Source: an uncultured Bacteroidales bacterium
GTDB taxonomy: Bacteria; Bacteroidota; Bacteroidia; Bacteroidales; F082
Reading direction: 5' to 3'
DNA length: 64,000 nt
Assembly: GCA_946185535.1 (NCBI GenBank)
Contig: CAMHJX010000016.1
Location: forward strand, 1-64,000
Shown here piece by piece: positions 1 to 10,500 of this stretch. Numbering within the stretch: position 1 is the first letter of the stretch; every line of letters begins with the position of its first letter. A program made the translations under genes and the position numbers. The notes under the pieces were generated by a model, which worked only from the letters and a program-made list of their open reading frames with translations, was not told where the DNA came from and searched no databases.

Positions 1-70
1 ACTCTTTACCTTGATAATTAATGTTTAACCGTCCAACTTCTGGGGGTCACATCACGTTGCCGGTCTTTTT

Positions 71-2968
71 TTACAACTTCCTAGCGACTTCCTTCTCGGT
101 ATAACCTTCGATGATGTCGCCGACTTTGATGTCGTTGAAGTTCTCGATGTTCAAACCGCAGTCCATGCCGGCACTGACTTCCTTGACGTCGTCCTTGTAA
201 CGCTTCAAGGAGCCGAGCACACCCGTGTAAATGACGATGCCATCGCGGATGACACGAACCTTGGTGTTGCGGGTGACCTTGCCGTCCAAGACCATACAGC
301 CCGCGATAGTGCCAACCTTGCTGATCTTGAAGGTCTCACGGATCTCGAGATTGCAGGTGACCACTTCCTCGATTTCGGGCGCCAACATGCCTTCGATAGC
401 GGCCTTGATCTCTTCGATGGCTGTGTAGATGATGGAGTAGAGACGGATGTCGATCTTCTCATTCTCGGCCATCTTACGCGCTTGAGCGGTAGGACGCACG
501 TTGAAGCCCACGATGACAGCGTTGGATGCCGAAGCCAGCATGACATCCGACTCGCTGATGGCACCCACCGACTTGTGGATGACGTTGACTTGCACCTCCT
601 CAGTGGAGAGCTTCAACAAGCTGTCGGCCAGAGCCTCCACGGAACCGTCCACATCGGCCTTGACGATGATGTTAAGCTCCTTGAAGTCGCCGATGGCAAT
701 ACGACGACCAATCTCATCCAAAGTGATGTGCGGACTGGTACGGCGCGTCTGTTCACGTTGCAGCTGCTCACGACGGTTGGCGATGGCTTTCACCTCGCGC
801 TCATCAGTCATCACATTGAAGGCATCGCCCGGCATAGGAGCACCATTCAGACCCAGCAACAGCACCGGCGTGGAAGGACCAGCCTCCTTGACAGGACGGT
901 TGTGGTCGTCGAACATAGCCTTTACTTTACCGTAAGTGGTACCAGCCAACACCATGTCGCCAATCTTCAAGGTGCCGTTCTGCACCAGGATTTTGGCCAC
1001 ATAGCCACGACCCTTGTCCAATGCCGACTCGATGACCGTACCCTTAGCAAGACGGTTGGGGTTAGCCTTCAGGTCGAGGAGCTCGGCCTCAAGCAACACC
1101 TTTTCAAGCAATGCATCGACATTCAAACCGATCTTGGCAGCGATTTCCTGGTCTTGATATTTACCGCCCCAGCTCTCGACGAGGATATTCATGTTAGCCA
1201 GTTGCTCACGAATCTTGTCGGGGTTGGCAGTGGGCTTATCAATCTTGTTCAGTGCGAAGACGATAGGCACACCAGCGGCCTGGGCATGGTTGATGGCCTC
1301 GACGGTTTGCGGCATCACACTGTCGTCGGTAGCGATGACGATGATGGCGACATCGGTGATCTTGGCACCACGGGCACGCATAGCGGTGAAGGCTTCGTGA
1401 CCAGGGGTATCCAAGAAGGTAATCTTCTTACCGCTCTCGGTGGTCACCTCATAAGCACCGATGTGCTGGGTGATACCACCTGCCTCACCGGCCACCACAT
1501 TGGTGTTACGGATGTAGTCCAAGAGTTTAGTCTTACCATGGTCGACGTGACCCATGACAGTGACGACAGGAGCGCGGGGGACAAGGTCTTCTTCGTGGTC
1601 AATCTCTTCTGTCTCTGCGATGGCTTCCTGCACATCGGCGCTGACGAAGTCAACTTGGAAACCGAACTCCTCGGCAACCACAGTCAGGGCTTCGGCATCA
1701 AGACGTTGGTTGATGGAGACGGGCATACCGAGGCTCATGCAGGTGCCGATGACCTTAACGACGGGCACATTCATCATCGTGGCCAGTTCGTTGGCGGTCA
1801 CAAATTCGGTCACTTTCAGCACCTTCTTGTCCTCCTCCTGACGCATCATCTCTTCCATCATGGTGCCGGCCACTGCCTGACGCTTCTCACGACGGTGCTT
1901 TGAAGTCTTTGACTTACCCATGGGGGCAAGACGTGCCAAGGTGTCCTTGATCTGCTTCGAGATTTCCTCTTCGCTCAGTTCGGGCTTTTCTTCACGCTTC
2001 GACTTCTTGTCCTTCTTGCTCAGTTTCTGATTATCCTTCGGTCCTTTCTTACCACCTTGGTCAGCGGGTTTTTGGCCCTTGCCAGGTTTATTGCCGTCCT
2101 GTTTCTTGCCGCCTGCGTTCACATTCGGGCCTGTAGGATTCTCCGACGAGCCTTCAGGCTTGGCGCCTGAGATGCGTTTGCGTTTCTTTTTCTTCGATTC
2201 GCCAGGCTTGCCGCCTTTCTTCTCGACAGGCAGTTCCAAAGTACCCAAAACGGTGGGACCCGTCAATTTGGGAGCTTCCAAACGGATGACCTTAGGCTCA
2301 ACATGCTTCTCTTCCACTTTGGCGGGAGCGACCTTGGCAGTCTCTTCCTTTTTCTTCTCCTCTTGTTTTGGCTGAGGCTGAGGTTTCTCCTGTTTCTTTT
2401 CCTGAGGTTGGGCAGGCTTTTCGGGTTTCTTTTCCTTTTCTTTTTTCTTTTCCTGCTTCTCACGAGGCTTCGGCTCCAGGTCAATCTTGCCGAGGATATT
2501 CAGCGAGATGCCCGAAGTGCTGTCGTCCTTCTTTTCAGGTTCTGCCTTCTCAACCGACGTTTCAACTTCTTGCTTCGGGGTTTCTTCCTTTGCCTCTACC
2601 TTCTCTGGCTCAGCAGCTACAGGCTTAGCCGTCTTCTTAGTAGGCGATGCTATCGTATTCGTGCGGATGATCACTTCCTCGTGTTCTTCCTCATCGACGG
2701 GTTTTTGCGATTGCAATGCCGAATCAACGGAAACACTACCACCCTTGAAAGAGAGGTTACCCAATTTCATGGCCTCGTTCTTCACTTCCTTCTCGCCCTG
2801 ATATTCCTTCACGAGCAGCGCATACATGTCTGACGTGAGCTTCGTGTTGGGAGAGGGATCAACCTGGAATCCTTTTTTAGCAAGGAATTCCACGATGGTG
2901 TCCTTTCCCACATTGAATTCTTTTGCCGCTTTCGACAATCGAATTGAAAAATTAGTTTCTTCGGACAT
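71..2968 (-). CDS. infB: Translation initiation factor IF-2
   Basis: IF-2 is the GTPase that places initiator fMet-tRNA on the 30S subunit and promotes subunit joining. The 965-residue protein starts with an IF2_N helical domain (about residues 5-55), followed by a long Lys/Glu/Pro-rich linker (about 60-370). The G domain has G1 GHVDHGKT near residue 473, then DTPGHEAF and NKID. The C-terminal half holds the IF-2 beta-barrel and fMet-tRNA-binding domains. G1 is followed by Lys rather than the more usual Ser/Thr. It is the last gene of the rimP-nusA-infB operon, 42 bp after nusA. No clear terminator is visible in the 70 bases left in the window. Confidence 0.98.
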   Translation of the reverse strand: MSEETNFSIRLSKAAKEFNVGKDTIVEFLAKKGFQVDPSPNTKLTSDMYALLVKEYQGEKEVKNEAMKLGNLSFKGGSVSVDSALQSQKPVDEEEHEEVIIRTNTIASPTKKTAKPVAAEPEKVEAKEETPKQEVETSVEKAEPEKKDDSTSGISLNILGKIDLEPKPREKQEKKKEKEKKPEKPAQPQEKKQEKPQPQPKQEEKKKEETAKVAPAKVEEKHVEPKVIRLEAPKLTGPTVLGTLELPVEKKGGKPGESKKKKRKRISGAKPEGSSENPTGPNVNAGGKKQDGNKPGKGQKPADQGGKKGPKDNQKLSKKDKKSKREEKPELSEEEISKQIKDTLARLAPMGKSKTSKHRREKRQAVAGTMMEEMMRQEEDKKVLKVTEFVTANELATMMNVPVVKVIGTCMSLGMPVSINQRLDAEALTVVAEEFGFQVDFVSADVQEAIAETEEIDHEEDLVPRAPVVTVMGHVDHGKTKLLDYIRNTNVVAGEAGGITQHIGAYEVTTESGKKITFLDTPGHEAFTAMRARGAKITDVAIIVIATDDSVMPQTVEAINHAQAAGVPIVFALNKIDKPTANPDKIREQLANMNILVESWGGKYQDQEIAAKIGLNVDALLEKVLLEAELLDLKANPNRLAKGTVIESALDKGRGYVAKILVQNGTLKIGDMVLAGTTYGKVKAMFDDHNRPVKEAGPSTPVLLLGLNGAPMPGDAFNVMTDEREVKAIANRREQLQREQTRRTSPHITLDEIGRRIAIGDFKELNIIVKADVDGSVEALADSLLKLSTEEVQVNVIHKSVGAISESDVMLASASNAVIVGFNVRPTAQARKMAENEKIDIRLYSIIYTAIEEIKAAIEGMLAPEIEEVVTCNLEIRETFKISKVGTIAGCMVLDGKVTRNTKVRVIRDGIVIYTGVLGSLKRYKDDVKEVSAGMDCGLNIENFNDIKVGDIIEGYTEKEVARKL

Positions 2969-3010
2969 AGTTTCTTCTCTTTGTTTCTCGTTTATTTATT
3001 TGCCTTGGCA

Positions 3011-4270
3011 TCATTCGGCATCTTGTTCAAACTCGGCCTTCAAGATATGGAACACATCCTTGACGGTCTCAATTTCGAGGTCGGCACGGTTGGCCACCTC
3101 CTCTGGAGTGTACGACAGCACATCTTTGGCTGTGTCGCAGCCCATCTTGATCAGTGAGTCGATGACCCACTGGTCGATTTCGTCGGAGAACTCTTGCAGG
3201 TCGACATCCTCTTCGGCATTGTTGGCCTCGCTGTTGCGATAGACATCGATTTCGTAACCCGTCAGTTTGCCAGCCAGCTTGATGTTGTAGCCACCCTTAC
3301 CGATGGCGAGGCTGATTTGGTCGTTCTCCATATAAACATTGGCCATCGTGTTGTCACTGCTCAGCACAATGTTCGTAATCTTAGCAGGGCTAAGTGCGCG
3401 GGTGATAAGCAGCACCGGATTGGTGGTCCAGTTGATGACGTCGATGTTCTCGTTACGCAGCTCGCGGACGATGCCGTGGATACGCGTTCCCTTCATACCG
3501 ACGCAGGCGCCGACGGGGTCGATACGGTCGTCGTAGGACTCAACGGCAATCTTGGCACGCTGACCAGGTTCACGGACAATCTTCTTGATGGTGATGAGAC
3601 CATCATAGATCTCGGGGACTTCGGCCTCAAGCAGACGCTGCAAGAAAACCTCAGAGGTACGCGACAAGGTAACCACAGGCGAGCCATTGACACTCTCCAC
3701 GCTCTTCACGATGGCACGGATGGTATCACCTTTCTTATATATGTCGGCAGGAATCTGTTCTGCCTTAGGCAGGATCAGCTCGATGTTCTCGTCGTCGATG
3801 ACCACAATCTCGCGTTTCCACACATGAGCCACCTCGGCAGTGATGATTTCACCAACTTTTTCCTTGTACTTCTGGAAAATATTCTCCTTCTCGTACTCAG
3901 AGACTTTGGTCTGAAGGTTCTGGCGCAGAGCAAGGATATCGCGGCGACCAAAGCTCTCGATACGCAGTTCCTCGTTCACTTCCTCACCCACCTCGAAGTC
4001 AGGCTCGATCTTGATGGCATCCGACAGCTTGATTTCGCGCAGCGGGTCTTCCAGTTCGTCGTCTTCAACCACGGTGCGGTTGTGGTAGATTTCAAAGTCA
4101 CCCTTGTCGACATTCACGATGATGTCGATGAAATCGGTGGTGTCGCAATCGAACTTCTTGTTCAGCATGCCACGGAACACATCCTCGATGATGCGCATCA
4201 TGGCTTCGCGGTCGATGTTCTTGAATTCCTTGAATTCCGAGAAAGTTTCTACTAATTTGTAGTTGTCCAT
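3011..4270 (-). CDS. nusA: Transcription termination/antitermination factor NusA
   Basis: NusA binds RNA polymerase and nascent RNA and modulates pausing, termination and antitermination. The 419-residue protein has the N-terminal RNAP-binding domain (about 1-125), an S1 domain, and two KH domains with the GMKGTRIHGIVREL and AIGKGGYNIKLA loops. A short C-terminal helical segment follows. There are no long acidic repeats as in E. coli, so the length is normal for Bacteroidota. It lies between rimP (111 bp upstream, with a palindromic repeat in the gap) and infB, the usual order. Confidence 0.98.
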   Translation of the reverse strand: MDNYKLVETFSEFKEFKNIDREAMMRIIEDVFRGMLNKKFDCDTTDFIDIIVNVDKGDFEIYHNRTVVEDDELEDPLREIKLSDAIKIEPDFEVGEEVNEELRIESFGRRDILALRQNLQTKVSEYEKENIFQKYKEKVGEIITAEVAHVWKREIVVIDDENIELILPKAEQIPADIYKKGDTIRAIVKSVESVNGSPVVTLSRTSEVFLQRLLEAEVPEIYDGLITIKKIVREPGQRAKIAVESYDDRIDPVGACVGMKGTRIHGIVRELRNENIDVINWTTNPVLLITRALSPAKITNIVLSSDNTMANVYMENDQISLAIGKGGYNIKLAGKLTGYEIDVYRNSEANNAEEDVDLQEFSDEIDQWVIDSLIKMGCDTAKDVLSYTPEEVANRADLEIETVKDVFHILKAEFEQDAE

Positions 4271-4317
4271 TTTTGTATGTTGATTGTTTATTGTTTAATC
4301 GTTGAACTGTTGGTTCG

Positions 4318-4378
4318 GGGCCTTCGACAGGCTCAGGCGCCCTTAGCTTTTGCAGGTCCCTGAGCTCGTCGAAGGGCC
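4318..4378. repeat. Palindromic CTTCGAC...GCTCAGG repeat, intergenic
   Basis: Two 17-bp arms (4321-4337 and 4359-4375) form an imperfect inverted repeat with two mismatches; the core is CCTTCGACAGGCTCAGG. It lies inside the rimP-nusA operon and would fold in the transcript between the two genes. Relatives sit inside pyrC (41831-41894) and, as a half-copy, inside the T9SS cargo gene near 61270. Confidence 0.8.
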
Positions 4379-4381
4379 GTC

Positions 4382-4837
4382 CTAAAAGATTATTGCGGGT
4401 TTTATTTCCACTTTATTGCGTTCAAAAAACAGGTTGGATTGCTCTTCCACGGGTTTCTTTTTCGAGGTTTTCTTTGGTGTAAGAACAAACTCCACCTTCT
4501 CGGCATCGAAACTCACCAACTTGCCTTGCATCTTACCCGTCTCTTTCGTCTTCACTTCCACATCCTTGCCCACATACTTTTGCAGTTGGCGATCCATCTT
4601 CAAGGCGCCCGAAAGACCCCAGGAGAGCACTGTCAACTCATAGTCCTCTACATCGCGATCGAGCTTTTCGTTGATGTAGCAGCTCAATTCGGCGCAGTGG
4701 TCAATATTGACAGCCGTGTCGGAATCCACGTAGACCTCAACCACATTGTTGGGCTTCACCTTCACTTCCACGAGGAAGCGGTCGGTGTTGGCGAGGGCTT
4801 CTTCGCAGAGGGTTGATACTTGTTCATTGTTAATCAT
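4382..4837 (-). CDS. rimP: Ribosome maturation factor RimP
   Basis: RimP assists maturation of the 30S subunit. The 151-residue protein has the alpha/beta N-terminal domain (with VYVDSDTAVNIDHCAELS near residue 35) and the SH3-like C-terminal domain (VEVKTKETGKMQGKLVSFDAEKVEFVL). It is the first gene of the conserved rimP-nusA-infB operon and begins 33 bp downstream of the tRNA-Gln terminator, so the operon should have its own promoter. A sequence close to a -7 element (TTAAATTTTG) lies just upstream, but its spacing is not canonical. Confidence 0.95.
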   Translation of the reverse strand: MINNEQVSTLCEEALANTDRFLVEVKVKPNNVVEVYVDSDTAVNIDHCAELSCYINEKLDRDVEDYELTVLSWGLSGALKMDRQLQKYVGKDVEVKTKETGKMQGKLVSFDAEKVEFVLTPKKTSKKKPVEEQSNLFFERNKVEIKPAIIF

Positions 4838-4870
4838 TTAAAATTCAAAATTTAAGATCCCAACTTCAAA

Positions 4871-4905
4871 AAAAAGACCTGTTACTCAAAGTAGCAGGTC
4901 TTTTC
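4871..4905 (-). terminator. Intrinsic terminator after tRNA-Gln
   Basis: A 12-bp stem (4875-4886 with 4890-4901, one G-T pair, 3-nt loop) is flanked by A-runs and T-runs. It sits between tRNA-Gln and rimP on the minus strand and should end the tRNA transcript. Confidence 0.85.
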
Positions 4906-4917
4906 TTCCACCTTAAG

Positions 4918-4988
4918 TTGTCGAGCAAGGATTCGAACCTTGACAGGCAGAACCAAAATCTGCAGTGCTGCCATTACACCACTCGACA
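4918..4988 (-). tRNA. tRNA-Gln (UUG)
   Basis: A 71-nt cloverleaf reads on the minus strand. The 7-bp acceptor stem TGTCGAG/CTCGACA, anticodon stem GCAGA/TCTGC, loop TTTTGGT (anticodon TTG) and T-arm GGTTCGAATCC are all visible. The discriminator base is A and CCA is not encoded. Confidence 0.95.
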
Positions 4989-5011
4989 TCATTCGTTCCC
5001 GAATGCGGCTG

Positions 5012-5042
5012 CAAAAGTACAACTAATTTCGTTACGCGCAAG
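5012..5042 (-). promoter_or_regulatory. Promoter of tRNA-Gln
   Basis: On the minus strand CTTG (5039-5042), 19 nt, then TACTTTTG (5012-5019). This is a canonical Bacteroidota primary sigma promoter, ending 23 bp upstream of the tRNA. Confidence 0.8.
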
Positions 5043-5158
5043 CGTTTTTTTCATTTTTTTCGAAAAAAAGCAAAATAATAATCATTTCATTTCATCGTTT
5101 ATAAGATTAAAACGCTGTATAAATGTAAGAAAACAGCCTAACATATTCCAAAAAACCC

Positions 5159-5166
5159 TATTTTTG
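5159..5166 (+). promoter_or_regulatory. -7 element of the csgG-like operon
   Basis: TATTTTTG fits TAnnTTTG, 40 bp upstream of the start codon at 5207. I see no clear TTTG at -33. Confidence 0.55.
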
Positions 5167-5206
5167 CAAGCTATATTCGATTGAATTATCAATTACAAAC
5201 AATAAA

Positions 5207-6085
5207 ATGAAGAACGTCAGACTGATTCTTGCTGTTTTGCTCGTTGCAGCATTCAGCACCGTTTCATTTGCCCAAGAAGGCAAAACTCTGAAACGCAAAG
5301 TGGCCATCGGCCGATTCACCAATGAGACCCAATATGGGAAAGGCATTTTCTACGACCGCGAGAATGATCCCATGCGCAAGCAAGCCATGGACATTCTTTC
5401 GTCGAAACTTGCAGCCAGCGAAAAGTTCATCCTGTTGGAACGTGACGACCTTGATGTCATCGTCAAGGAAGCCGGAAGCGAAATGCAGAAGATTGGTGCC
5501 GACTATATCATCCTCGGCTCCATCACCCAGTTTGGTCGCAAGACCGAAGGCGACGAACGCATCTTCAGCTCCACCAAGACCCAAACCGTGGAAGCTGCGG
5601 TGAACGTGCGCCTCGTCGACGTGGCCTCGGGCCTCATCATCTATTCCGACGAAGCCAAAGGCCAGGCCGAAACCTCGTCGAAGACCACCTTGGGCATTGG
5701 CGGCACGGCTGGATTTGACGCCACACTGAGCGACAAGGCCATCTCGGCAGCCCTCACCCAACTCGTCGAGAACATCATCAACAAGTGCATGGACAAACCG
5801 TGGCGCGGCTATGTACTGACCATCGAGGACGGCGACTACGTCATTTCGGGAGGCGCTTCGCAAGGCATCACCCCTGGCTCCAAATTCGGCTTATATAAAA
5901 AAGGTAGGACCGTCAACAACCCACAAACCGGCACCAACGTGGAGCTGCCTGGCAAAATGATGGGGCGTGTGACCGTGACTGCCAACTATGGCGACACCCC
6001 CGAAACCGAATTCTCCTTTGCCACCTACGAAGGCGAGACAATCGACGCAGAACATCTTGAAAACTATTATCTAATGGAGGAATAA
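5207..6085 (+). CDS. CsgG/HfaB-family secreted protein
   Basis: A 292-residue exported protein with a signal peptide ending at SFAQ (about residue 23). The core (about 30-190) matches the CsgG family: KVAIGRFTNET, DILSSKL, FILLERDDLDVIVKE, GADYIILGSITQFGRK and VRLVDVASGLIIYSDEAKG. CsgG forms the curli export channel, but many relatives occur without curli genes, as here. No lipobox Cys follows the signal peptide, unlike E. coli CsgG. A C-terminal extension (about 200-292) resembles a small beta domain (GSKFGLYKKG). First gene of an operon with DUF4810 and DUF799 lipoproteins, a recurring trio. Its role is unknown, perhaps in envelope stress or lipoprotein assembly. Confidence 0.85.
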   Translation: MKNVRLILAVLLVAAFSTVSFAQEGKTLKRKVAIGRFTNETQYGKGIFYDRENDPMRKQAMDILSSKLAASEKFILLERDDLDVIVKEAGSEMQKIGADYIILGSITQFGRKTEGDERIFSSTKTQTVEAAVNVRLVDVASGLIIYSDEAKGQAETSSKTTLGIGGTAGFDATLSDKAISAALTQLVENIINKCMDKPWRGYVLTIEDGDYVISGGASQGITPGSKFGLYKKGRTVNNPQTGTNVELPGKMMGRVTVTANYGDTPETEFSFATYEGETIDAEHLENYYLMEE

Positions 6086-6088
6086 ACG

Positions 6089-6436
6089 ATGAAAAAAATC
6101 ATCATTGCAAGCATTTGCCTATTTGTGGCCACGCTCTTCAACTCATGCGGCGTTGGCAACTATACCGTCACTTCGGGCATCGAGGATAAGGCCGTCATCT
6201 GCTTTACGGACTCAAGCGCCTATGACATCAGCGTCAGCATCGACGACCAACAATACGAAACAACGACCGTCAAAGACATCGCCCACAAGACCCGACGCGA
6301 GATAAAGAACACGGCCAAACACGCCATCAAGACGACGCCTGGCAGGCACCAAGTGGTGGTGAAACGCAACGGCCAGACCGTTTACTCAAAGGAAGTGGTG
6401 CTCTCGACCGGCGACACCAAAATCATCGAACTATGA
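6089..6436 (+). CDS. Small lipoprotein, unknown function
   Basis: A 115-residue protein with a lipoprotein signal peptide and lipobox LFNSC (Cys about 20). The mature part is rich in beta strands and ends with GRHQVVVKRNGQTVYSKEVVLSTGDTKIIEL, which looks like a PEGA-like or carboxypeptidase-regulatory-like beta module. It starts 3 bp after the csgG-like gene and overlaps the next start by 4 bp, so it is translationally coupled. I do not recognise a named family. Confidence 0.75.
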   Translation: MKKIIIASICLFVATLFNSCGVGNYTVTSGIEDKAVICFTDSSAYDISVSIDDQQYETTTVKDIAHKTRREIKNTAKHAIKTTPGRHQVVVKRNGQTVYSKEVVLSTGDTKIIEL

Positions 6437-6885
6437 AGAAGCTGCTCATCGTCATGAGCTTGGGCCTGTTGCTGAGTTCGTGCACCACGAAAACCTATCT
6501 CTACAACTGGGGCTCCTATCGCAACAGCAAAGAAGCATCCGACTATGAAGTGGTGATGTATGACTACTATCACACGCAAAGTCCCGAAAGTGTTTGCGCC
6601 TTGCTATGCCAATACGAGTACATGGTGAAGCATCCCGGCGGCACGCGAGGCGTGATTCCCCCCGGCATCTGCGCCGAGTATGGCTACCTTCTGCTCCAAC
6701 CCGAAACCGCCGCAAACTTCCTCAGCCACGCGACCAAGAAGCAAAAGGAAACCTATGGCCAGATGGGCGACTACGGAGCCATGTTCCGCGAAAAAGGAAT
6801 GGAAATGCTGCAAAAGGAGATGGAACTTTACCCCGAATCGAGCGTTTTCATTGGTCCACTTATCAAGAAATTCAGCCATCAGTAA
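6433..6885 (+). CDS. DUF4810 family lipoprotein
   Basis: A 150-residue lipoprotein with lipobox LLSSC (Cys about 17). The mature protein (YLYNWGSYRNSKEASDY..., PPGICAEYGYLLLQPETAANFL, KEMELYPESSVFIGPLIKKF) matches DUF4810, found mainly beside CsgG-like and DUF799 genes. The helical central part is reminiscent of a TPR/SEL1-like fold. It overlaps the previous gene by 4 bp and is followed after 3 bp by the DUF799 gene. Molecular function is unknown. Confidence 0.8.
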   Translation: MKKLLIVMSLGLLLSSCTTKTYLYNWGSYRNSKEASDYEVVMYDYYHTQSPESVCALLCQYEYMVKHPGGTRGVIPPGICAEYGYLLLQPETAANFLSHATKKQKETYGQMGDYGAMFREKGMEMLQKEMELYPESSVFIGPLIKKFSHQ

Positions 6886-6888
6886 GCC

Positions 6889-7572
6889 ATGAGAAAGACC
6901 CTATTCATCCTTTTGGCGGCCTGTTCCGTCATGTTTGCCTCCTGCACCACAAAAAAGTACACGCGAGGCCAACTCTACCCCAAAATGTACGAGGAAAAGC
7001 CGGTAACACTGCTGGTTATGCCTCCTATCAACAACTCCAACAACGTGGAAGCCAAGGACTTGCTCTACACCTCTATCAGCCAGCCATTGGCTGAGGCAGG
7101 TTATTACGTCATCTCGCCCCACTTGGCCATGGAGATTTTCAAGTCAGAAAGCGCCTACGACGCCGAGAACTTCATCGACCAAAACGTGGGAACCTTCGGC
7201 AAGGTGTTTGGCGCCGACGCCGTCGTGTTTTCGGTGATTGACGAATGGAAGAAGAAAGGGTTCGGCATCGAGACCAAGATTTCGTACATCGTAAAGTCGA
7301 CCCGCACCAACGAGGTGATCTTCGACCGCACTTGCGACCTCTACCTCGACCTGAGCGACAACAACTATTACGGAGGTGGCTTGGTCGGTGCCTTGGCCAA
7401 CATCGCCGTTTCAGCCATCAACACCGCCGTCACCGACCACATTGTGGCCGCCCGACGCTGCAACGAGTTCATCTTTGAGGACATCCCTCAAGGCAAATAC
7501 AAGCCAGAACATTTGCAAGACCAAGAAACTCCCGCTGGAGACCAAAACGCAAAGACAACAGTCAAACAATAA
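6889..7572 (+). CDS. DUF799 (GNA1162-like) lipoprotein
   Basis: A 227-residue lipoprotein with lipobox MFASC (Cys about 19). The body (PVTLLVMPPINNSNNVEAKDLLYTSISQPLAEAGYYVISP, FGADAVVFSVIDEWKKKGFG, NNYYGGGLVGALAN) fits the DUF799/GNA1162 family, whose meningococcal member is a surface antigen with a fold related to TolB/CsgG-type proteins. It closes the CsgG-DUF4810-DUF799 trio. The acidic, Gln-rich tail (about 205-227) is probably disordered. The DUF2723 gene starts 6 bp later. Confidence 0.85.
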   Translation: MRKTLFILLAACSVMFASCTTKKYTRGQLYPKMYEEKPVTLLVMPPINNSNNVEAKDLLYTSISQPLAEAGYYVISPHLAMEIFKSESAYDAENFIDQNVGTFGKVFGADAVVFSVIDEWKKKGFGIETKISYIVKSTRTNEVIFDRTCDLYLDLSDNNYYGGGLVGALANIAVSAINTAVTDHIVAARRCNEFIFEDIPQGKYKPEHLQDQETPAGDQNAKTTVKQ

Positions 7573-7578
7573 ATCATT

Positions 7579-10500
7579 ATGACATTCAAAAGGTTAAACG
7601 CGATTACAGGATGGTTGGTAGCCATTGTTGCCGCCGTCGTGTATTTCCTCACCCTTGAGCCTACCGTGAGCTGGTGGGATTGCGGTGAGTACATTTCAAC
7701 GGCTTACAAACTGCAAGTGGGTCACCCGCCTGGGGCACCGTTGTTCCAGATGATTGGGCGTTTCTTCACGCTCTTTGCGGGCGGCGACGTCACCAAGGTG
7801 GCCATGATGGTCAACGTGATGTCGGCCATCTGCAGTGCCCTTACCATTGCTTTCCTCTTCTGGACCATCACCATGATGGCGCGCAAAGTGTGGATGAAAG
7901 AAGGTGAAGACGCACCTTGGGTTAATAAAATAGGTGTGCTGCTGGCTGGCGTCGTTGGCGCAGTAGCCTACACCTTCACCGAATCATTCTGGTTCAACGC
8001 TGTGGAGGGCGAGGTCTACGCCATGTCGTCGTTCTTCACCGCCGTCACCTTCTGGGCCATCCTGAAATGGGAACAGGTGGCCGACGACCCAAAGAGCACC
8101 CGATGGATCATCTTCATCGCCTTCCTTATCGGCCTCTCCATCGGTGTCCACCTGCTCAACTTGTTGTGTGTCCCAGCCTTCGTGTATGTGGTTTATTTCA
8201 AGAAGTGGCAAAAGACCTCGTTCGGAGGCTTCGTCTTGTGCGGCCTGGTTTCTTTGGTCCTGTTGTGGTTCCTCAACATGTTCCTCGTGCCTCAAGTCAT
8301 CAACTTGGCTGGCAAGACAGAACTGTTCTTCGTGAACTCACTTGGCGCACCGTTTAATATGGGTGCCATCGTTTTCTTTGCCGTCATCACTGGCCTCATC
8401 ATTTGGGGACTATGGCTCTCCAAGAAAAAGGGACATGTTATTGTCAACACCGCCATTCTCTCCCTTATGTTCATCCTTATCGGCTACTCTTCGTTCTTCA
8501 TGCTGATTATCCGTGCTAACACCAACACGCCTATCAACGAAAACGAACCCAAGGAAGCCCTTTCGATGCTGTCCTATATCAACCGCGACCAATACGGTAG
8601 TTGGCCTTTACTTTACGGTGCATACTATAACGCTCCTGTTTCCGGCCTTAAGGACGGCAATCCCATCTATGTCAAAGACAAAGAGCAAGGCAAATATGTC
8701 ATCACTGACGATAACAAGCGCAGTCTGCCGGAATATCCTGACGAACTGAAGACCCTGTTCCCCCGCATGTGGAGTACGCAAAGAGGCTCGCACTCAGAGA
8801 TGTATGATACCTACAGGAAGAATGAAAACGGCGTGGTCACAGGTAGCACCGTGCAGGTAAGGAACTACCGTGGAGAAATGGTCAACGTGAGCAAACCCAC
8901 TTTCGGACAAAACCTGAAGTTCTTCATCGATTACCAATGCAACTGGATGTATTGGCGTTACTTCATGTGGAACTTCGTTGGCCGTCAGAACGACATCGAA
9001 GGCCAAGGTGAACTCTCTCATGGCAACTGGCTCAGCGGCATCAACTTCATCGACAGTGCAAGGCTTGGCGACCAGACCGATATCCCTGACTGCTTGCAGA
9101 ATCCTGGTCGTACGACCTATTATTTCCTGCCACTCATCCTTGGCCTCATCGGTTTGTTCTGGCTGCTCAGCAAGGACTGGAAACAGAGCTGGATCATTTT
9201 CCTGCTCTTCTTCATGACAGGTTTGGCCATCATCATCTATCTGAACCAAACGCCTAACCAACCCCGTGAGCGCGACTATAGCTATGCCGGTTCGTTCTAT
9301 GCCTTTGCCATCTGGATCGGTTTCGGTGTCATTGCCCTTATCGACTGGATTAGCAAGCTGGTCAAGAAAAACACCATGATCACCACCGTTGCCGTCGGCT
9401 TGGTTTGTTTCCTTGCTGTACCTTGCGTACTGGCCGCCAACGGATGGGAAGAGCATAACCGTTCAGGCAAGACCTCGGCTCGCGACTGGGCTCGAAACTA
9501 TTTAGCCCAATTGCCGCCCAACTCGGTCATCTTCACCCGTGGCGACAACGACACCTTCCCCTTGTGGTATGTGCAAGAGGTTGAGGGTTTCCGCACCGAT
9601 GTGCGTGTATGCAACTACATGCTTTCGAGCGGTTATTGGTATGTCCACCAGATGGGACGCAAGGTATATGAGTCCGAGAAGCTTCCGCTCACCTTGACCC
9701 AAAAGGAATACGATAATGGCGTCAACGAATCCGTGCCTATTGAGGAGGAAGACTATTTCAAGGGCAAGCAGGTGGAGCTGAAACAGGTCATCGACTTCCT
9801 CCACAACCCCAAGGCTGTGAAACGTTACATGGGTAATTCCTACAACTATGTGCCCTGCCGTAACGTGAAACTTACCGTCGACAAGGAGGCTTGCCTACGC
9901 AACGGTATCGTTCCAGAGAGCATGAAAGACCAAATCGTGGACGAAATCACTTGGGAAATCAAGGACAACTACCTCTACAAGAACGCCATCATGCTTTTGG
10001 ATTTCATGGCCACCAACAACTGGGAGCGTCCCGTTTACTTCACCTCGTTCAGCGACATGTCGAAGGTGCTTGGCATCGACAAGTACCTCCACATGGAAGG
10101 CTTAGCCTATCGTTTCATCCCCGTTGAGGCCGAAGATTACCTCAAACGCTACGGCGGGGTTTACCGCGAAGGAAGCTATGATCTGTTGGTCACTAAGGCC
10201 AACGAAGGCATCGTCAATTGGGGTAGTCTGAACCAGGAAGGCGTAGTGCCCGACCGTGAAAGCGTGCGCAACATGAGCTATGCCCAATTGGCCTACTCAC
10301 GCTTAGCGCAAGCCTTGGTCAACCACGACCAATTCGACTCTGCCGTCATCGTGATGGACAAGTTCCAGGAATTCTTCCCCAATGAGAAATTCCCGGCTGA
10401 AATCCACACCTACCAGTTCCCCGAGATGTATTACATCTGCGGAGCCACTGAGAAAGGTGATGCCTACCTCATGACTCTTGCCAACAACTACTGCGACAAG

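Noticed and set aside
1465-1560. IF-2 G1 loop followed by Lys instead of Ser/Thr
   Set aside because: The GHVDHGKT core is intact and the residue after it varies in natural IF-2 proteins, so no functional claim is justified.
482-1903. 473-codon open frame on the plus strand opposite infB
   Set aside because: It lies entirely within infB, lacks family motifs, and its His/Leu/Val/Asp-rich translation is the usual antisense shadow of GC-biased third positions.
3194-4255. 353-codon open frame opposite nusA
   Set aside because: Antisense shadow, with composition typical of a reverse-complemented coding strand.
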